Source: Cryobacterium cryoconiti (GTDB lineage: Bacteria; Actinomycetota; Actinomycetes; Actinomycetales; Microbacteriaceae). From it: 64,000 nt of DNA. The DNA is taken from assembly GCF_004403065.1 (NCBI RefSeq), contig NZ_SOHA01000006.1, positions 1 through 64,000 of the forward strand. The letters are read 5' to 3'. Below are positions 60,491 through 64,000 of the stretch, piece by piece. The translations under genes and the position numbers were made by a program. Below the pieces are notes generated by a model that saw only the letters and a program-made list of their open reading frames with translations, ran no database searches and had not been told where the DNA came from. Each line of letters starts with the position of its first letter. Position 1 is the first letter of the stretch.

Positions 60491-61147
60491 GTGTTCACTG
60501 TCACACGCACGCTGCTCACCGTCGCACTCAGCGCATCGCTCCTCGTCTCGCTGGCCGCATGCTCAGCGCCGACCACCGCGGCACCTGCGGCTGAAAAGCC
60601 GTCGGCCGCGACCGCCACACCCACGCCGACGGTCGCGCCGGCCGGGGTCGATGCACTGCCGCTTCTCGCCGGACTGACCGCCACGGCACCTGCCGGCTGG
60701 GAACCGGGATCGTGCGCCGCCCTGAACTTCGCCGGTCCCGCCGGTTGGGAGCGGGTGGACCAGCCGGACGCCCGGATCCTGTTCCAGAACAACGCTGAAC
60801 CGTCGCTGACCCATACCGTTGACGGTCAGGAGGAGTACCTGGTGCAGTCTGTGATGTTCAGCTGCGGGCTGCCGAAGACAGAATGGGACGGTGAGTGGAG
60901 TTCCGGTGAGGGTACGGAGTCGTACCGCCTCGACGTTGCCGGCGCCACGTACTCCGCTGTCATCGTCTGGCCTGTCGTCAACTACCAGGCGGAGGGCTAC
61001 GGTGACATTCCCGGTGACTTCTTCAAAGCCGAGATTCAGATTGTGACGCCGGAGCAGGACTACTTCACCGCGCTCTTCACGCTTCCGGCGAACGACAACG
61101 CCTACAACGTCGTCGCCCAGGTCGCCAGCGGTCTGAGCGTCGGCTAG
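60491..61147 (+). CDS. Hypothetical secreted lipoprotein
   Basis: A 218-aa lipoprotein. GTG 60491 (AAAGGA upstream) gives MFTVTRTLLTVALSASLLVSLAAC, a full signal with lipobox LAAC. A Thr/Pro/Ala linker precedes a soluble domain with two Cys (GSCAALNFAG and MFSCGLPK), possibly disulfide-linked. I do not recognise the family. It converges with ramB across 24 nt with no terminator. Confidence 0.7.
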   Translation: MFTVTRTLLTVALSASLLVSLAACSAPTTAAPAAEKPSAATATPTPTVAPAGVDALPLLAGLTATAPAGWEPGSCAALNFAGPAGWERVDQPDARILFQNNAEPSLTHTVDGQEEYLVQSVMFSCGLPKTEWDGEWSSGEGTESYRLDVAGATYSAVIVWPVVNYQAEGYGDIPGDFFKAEIQIVTPEQDYFTALFTLPANDNAYNVVAQVASGLSVG

Positions 61148-61171
61148 CTCGGAAACGCATCGGTCGGCGAT

Positions 61172-62614
61172 TTATTCGGCGGCGTGCGCCTCGAGGAACT
61201 CGTACACCTCGGTGTCGTCGACGCCGGGGAAGGTGCCGCTGGGTAACGGCGACAGCACATGCGCGTGCAGGCGGGCGCTCGGCCAGGCCTTGTCGGCCCA
61301 GCGGGCCGAGATGTCCGACGCCGGACGGCGGCAGCAGGACTCGTCCGGGCAGCGGGACACCGCGCGCTGGGTGGTCTCCCGGCCGCGGAACCACTTGGCC
61401 TGCACGAACGGCACGCCGACGCTGATCGAGAACTCGCGGGCATCCGTCGCCCCGGTCTGGGTGGCGCACCAGAAGGTGCCGGCGGGCGTGTCGGTGTACT
61501 GGTAGAACTCGGTGGTGCGGTTGGTGTGGGTGAACGCGCTGCGGGCGCTCCACTGCTTGCAGACGAACTGGCCCTCGATCGAGCCCGTCACGTCGGCCGG
61601 CAAGGGGAGGTCGTCGTTCTCGTAGCCCTTCTGCAGGGCGCCGTCGCCGGTGACGCGGAGGAAGTGCAGCGGCATGTCCAGGTGCGAGGTGGCCAGGTTC
61701 GTGAGGCGCAGCGCCGCGGCCTCGTGGGTCACGCCGAAGGCGTCGCGGAAGTCCTCGACCGAGAGTTCGCGTTCGCGTTTGGCGTGGGAGAGGAAGGCGA
61801 CCGACGCGGCTTGCGGCATCAGGCAGGCGGCCGCGAAGTAGTTGATCTGCAGCCTCTGCCAGAGGAACTCGGCGTAGCTGGCCGGGCGCTCGTGACCGAG
61901 CAGCCGGTGGCCCATCGCCTGCAGGGCCATCGAGCGCAGGCCGTGACCGCCGGGGATGGACGCCGGTGGCAGGTAGATGCGGTGGTTGACCAGATCGGTG
62001 ACCGACCGGGTCGAGCCCGGCAGGTCGTTCACGTAGATGAGACTGAAACCGAGCTGCTCGGCCATCACGCTCACCTCCCGGTGAGTGAGGGCACCCGACA
62101 CGTGCCCGGATGCCCGCACGCGCTCCTCGGCCAGCTGCTCGATGTCGGGCATGAAATTGTCTTGCTCACGCATCCGTTCGCGCAGTTCCGTGTTCGCCCG
62201 GCGGGCCTCCTCCGGGGTGGCGATGGCCTCGCTGGCACGGCGGGCCAGCTCCCGGTGCAGTCCGAGCAGGGATTCGAGGGCCGCCATCGGCATGCCCTTG
62301 GTCATCTTCACCCGGGGCAGGCCGAGGGCGCCGTAGAGCGGATTGCGCTGAGCCCGCTCCAACTCGATCTCGAGGGCGGCGCGGTTGTTCGGCGGTTCGT
62401 TCTTGAGCAGGTCCGTGAGCTGCACGTCGACGGCTGTGGCAATGTCCTGCAGCGTCGAGAGCTTGGGGGAACGGCGACCGTTCTCGATCAGGGAGAGCTG
62501 GCTGCCGGCCATGCCCACGTGCTCACCGAGCTGGTCGAGGGTGAAGCCCCGTTCAGAGCGGAAATGACGGATGCGGAGTCCCAGAGTGATCAGATCAGCG
62601 GCGCGTGTGGTCAT
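61172..62614 (-). CDS. ramB: RamB-like XRE transcriptional regulator
   Basis: A 480-aa regulator similar to Corynebacterium RamB, which controls acetate and glyoxylate genes. The XRE HTH is at about residues 12-65 (LGLRIRHFRSERGFTLDQLGEHVGMAGSQLSLIENGRRSPKLSTL). The middle is IrrE/ImmA-like, but the HExxH zinc motif is degenerate (ALQAMGHRLLGHERP). The C-terminal part has CPDESCCRRPASD. TATCGT, 6 nt, then ATG 62614 suggests a leaderless start. It is divergent from pckG, a likely target. Confidence 0.85.
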   Translation of the reverse strand: MTTRAADLITLGLRIRHFRSERGFTLDQLGEHVGMAGSQLSLIENGRRSPKLSTLQDIATAVDVQLTDLLKNEPPNNRAALEIELERAQRNPLYGALGLPRVKMTKGMPMAALESLLGLHRELARRASEAIATPEEARRANTELRERMREQDNFMPDIEQLAEERVRASGHVSGALTHREVSVMAEQLGFSLIYVNDLPGSTRSVTDLVNHRIYLPPASIPGGHGLRSMALQAMGHRLLGHERPASYAEFLWQRLQINYFAAACLMPQAASVAFLSHAKRERELSVEDFRDAFGVTHEAAALRLTNLATSHLDMPLHFLRVTGDGALQKGYENDDLPLPADVTGSIEGQFVCKQWSARSAFTHTNRTTEFYQYTDTPAGTFWCATQTGATDAREFSISVGVPFVQAKWFRGRETTQRAVSRCPDESCCRRPASDISARWADKAWPSARLHAHVLSPLPSGTFPGVDDTEVYEFLEAHAAE

Positions 62615-62620
62615 TCCTTA

Positions 62621-62626
62621 ACGATA
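62621..62626 (-). promoter_or_regulatory. Leaderless -10 element for ramB
   Basis: On the minus strand TATCGT, 6 nt (TAAGGA), then ATG 62614. AAGGA lies too close to the ATG to serve as a ribosome site. Confidence 0.45.
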
Positions 62627-62691
62627 TCTAAAAAACCGTTGTTCTTAACCTGATTCGTTCGTCGCAGATGTCGATTTATGGATCATTCTTG

Positions 62692-62720
62692 ATGGAGAGG
62701 CGGAATTTACGCCTCTCCAT
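62692..62720. promoter_or_regulatory. 11-bp hairpin in the pckG leader
   Basis: ATGGAGAGGCG and its exact complement enclose GAATTTA. It lies 49 nt before pckG and could be an operator or an mRNA hairpin in the 5' leader. Confidence 0.55.
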
Positions 62721-62768
62721 GACTGCAGACCGCTGGTTCACACCGGATTGACCACGAAAGGCCAGGAG

Positions 62769-64000
62769 ATGACCATCGCGAATTCTCGAGTAGAGACCGG
62801 CGGGGGCGAGTCCCGCAATGCTGCCGGCACCACCGACCCCAACCTTCAGGCCTGGGTGGACGAAATCGCCCGGCTGACCCAGCCCGACGCCATCGTCTGG
62901 TGCGACGGGTCGCTGCGCGAGGCCGACCTGCTCGCGAAACAGCTCGTCGCCGAGGGCAAGCTCATCCACCTGAACCCGGAATGGCGCCCCAACAGCTACC
63001 TCGCCCGCACGAGCCCGTCGGACGTCGCGCGCGTCGAAGACCGCACCTTCATCTGCTCGGTCGACCCCGAAGACGCCGGTCCCACCAACAACTGGGCCAA
63101 CCCCGACGCCATGCGCGGCGAACTGCAGGGCGTGTTCGCCGGCAGCATGCGCGGCCGCACGATGTACGTCGTTCCGTTCTCGATGGGCCCGCTCGGCGGC
63201 CCCATCTCCCAGCTCGGCGTCGAGATCACCGACTCGCCCTACGTGGTGCTGAACATGGGCATCATGACCCGCATGGGCCAGAAGGTCCTGCACCTGATCG
63301 AGGGCGGGGCACCCTGGGTGCACACCGTGCACAGCGTGGGCTACCCGCTGGTCGACGCCGAGGGGACCCGCCGCGAGGACGTCTCCTGGCCGTGCAGCGA
63401 CACCAAGTACATCGTTCAGTTCCCGGAGACCCGGGAGGTGTGGTCGTTCGGCTCGGGCTACGGTGGAAACGCCCTGCTCTCGAAGAAGTCATTCGCGTTG
63501 CGGATCGCATCCGTCATGGCTCGCGACGAGGGCTGGCTGGCCGAGCACATGCTGCTGATCAAGGTCACCTCACCGGAGGGCGGCGTGTCGCACCTGGCCG
63601 CGGCGTTCCCGTCGGCCTGTGGCAAGACGAACCTGTCGATGCTGCGTCCGACCATCCCCGGATGGAAGGTCGAGACCATCGGCGACGACATCGCCTGGCT
63701 GCGCCCCGGCCCCGACGGCCGCCTCTACGCCATCAACCCGGAGGCCGGCTTCTTCGGCGTCGCCCCCGGCACCGGCGAGGTCACCAACCCGACGGCCGTG
63801 GCCACGGTCTGGGGCAACACGATCTTCACGAACGTCGCCCTGCGCGACGACGGCGACGTGTGGTGGGAGGGTCTGACCGAGACCACGCCCAGCCACCTCA
63901 TCGACTGGGAGGGCAACGACTGGACGCCCGCCTCCGGCCGCCCGGCAGCGCACCCCAACTCCCGCTTCACGGTCGCTGCCGCGCAGTGCCCGTCGATCGC
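62769..64000 (+). CDS. pckG: Phosphoenolpyruvate carboxykinase (GTP), partial (runs off right edge)
   Basis: PckG converts oxaloacetate to PEP for gluconeogenesis. The frame is open from ATG 62769 (CAGGAG upstream) to the window edge, about 410 codons of an expected ~610. Motifs are [25 protein letters not shown], the P-loop [12 protein letters not shown] with catalytic Cys, and [13 protein letters not shown]-type, as in other actinobacteria. Regulation by RamB, divergent upstream, is plausible. Confidence 0.96.
   Translation, partial: MTIANSRVETGGGESRNAAGTTDPNLQAWVDEIARLTQPDAIVWCDGSLREADLLAKQLVAEGKLIHLNPEWRPNSYLARTSPSDVARVEDRTFICSVDPEDAGPTNNWANPDAMRGELQGVFAGSMRGRTMYVVPFSMGPLGGPISQLGVEITDSPYVVLNMGIMTRMGQKVLHLIEGGAPWVHTVHSVGYPLVDAEGTRREDVSWPCSDTKYIVQFPETREVWSFGSGYGGNALLSKKSFALRIASVMARDEGWLAEHMLLIKVTSPEGGVSHLAAAFPSACGKTNLSMLRPTIPGWKVETIGDDIAWLRPGPDGRLYAINPEAGFFGVAPGTGEVTNPTAVATVWGNTIFTNVALRDDGDVWWEGLTETTPSHLIDWEGNDWTPASGRPAAHPNSRFTVAAAQCPSI

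Overview
The window is high-GC, densely coded DNA from an actinobacterium, most likely a Microbacteriaceae member of the Cryobacterium/Leifsonia type (family-level guess). The reasons are the roughly 70% GC, the 6C small RNA, PASTA-bearing PonA2, a RamB homologue, GTP-type PEP carboxykinase, a reduced tad pilus locus, many TANNNT-N6/7-ATG (leaderless) starts, and recurrent GGTCGAGCCTGTCGAGACC repeats. No phage, transposase, integrase, CRISPR array or rRNA was seen.

Layout. 0-5 kb: galU (runs off the left edge), an LCP wall ligase, a VanZ-like protein, a DHA2 exporter and tRNA-Pro. 5-21 kb: a block whose order I recall from mycobacteria (Rv3683 to Rv3644c): metallophosphoesterase, ponA2, a 55-aa protein, RidA, acsA, 6C RNA, tad genes, topA, tmk, holB. 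20.8-33.8 kb: a lipoprotein peptidase, TetR, tRNA-Thr, a Gfo/Idh oxidoreductase, two tandem GGDEF-EAL proteins, dacB, pncA, an alpha/beta hydrolase and an MFS carrier. 33.9-37.0 kb: DUF4397 surface protein, class F sortase, ECF sigma and zinc anti-sigma. 37.1-45.6 kb: a homoprotocatechuate-type meta-cleavage operon (hpaD, hpaE, a DapA-like aldolase, GntR, a FAH-RraA fusion, an MHS transporter) with an IclR regulator upstream. 46.2-50.3 kb: a membrane protein, an SpoU methylase, a thiolase and an SDR. 50.3-54.3 kb: an iron ABC importer behind a DtxR/IdeR-type box. 54.3-58.6 kb: arylsulfatase, formylglycine-generating enzyme, DUF1269 protein and a small membrane protein. 58.7-64 kb: a second DHA2 exporter, a lipoprotein, ramB and pckG (runs off the right edge).

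The genes combine envelope synthesis (galU, LCP, ponA2, dacB), acetate/gluconeogenic metabolism (acsA, ramB, pckG), aromatic catabolism, iron uptake and sulfatase maturation.

The most unusual signal is non-coding. Several families of 58-100-nt inverted repeats lie between genes. Family A has three copies with near-identical 19-nt arms but unrelated loops, and families A to D share an AACTC...GAGTT end. A second repeat (GGTCGAGCCTGTCGAGACC) occurs both between genes and inside coding regions, where it supplies low-complexity tails of unrelated proteins.
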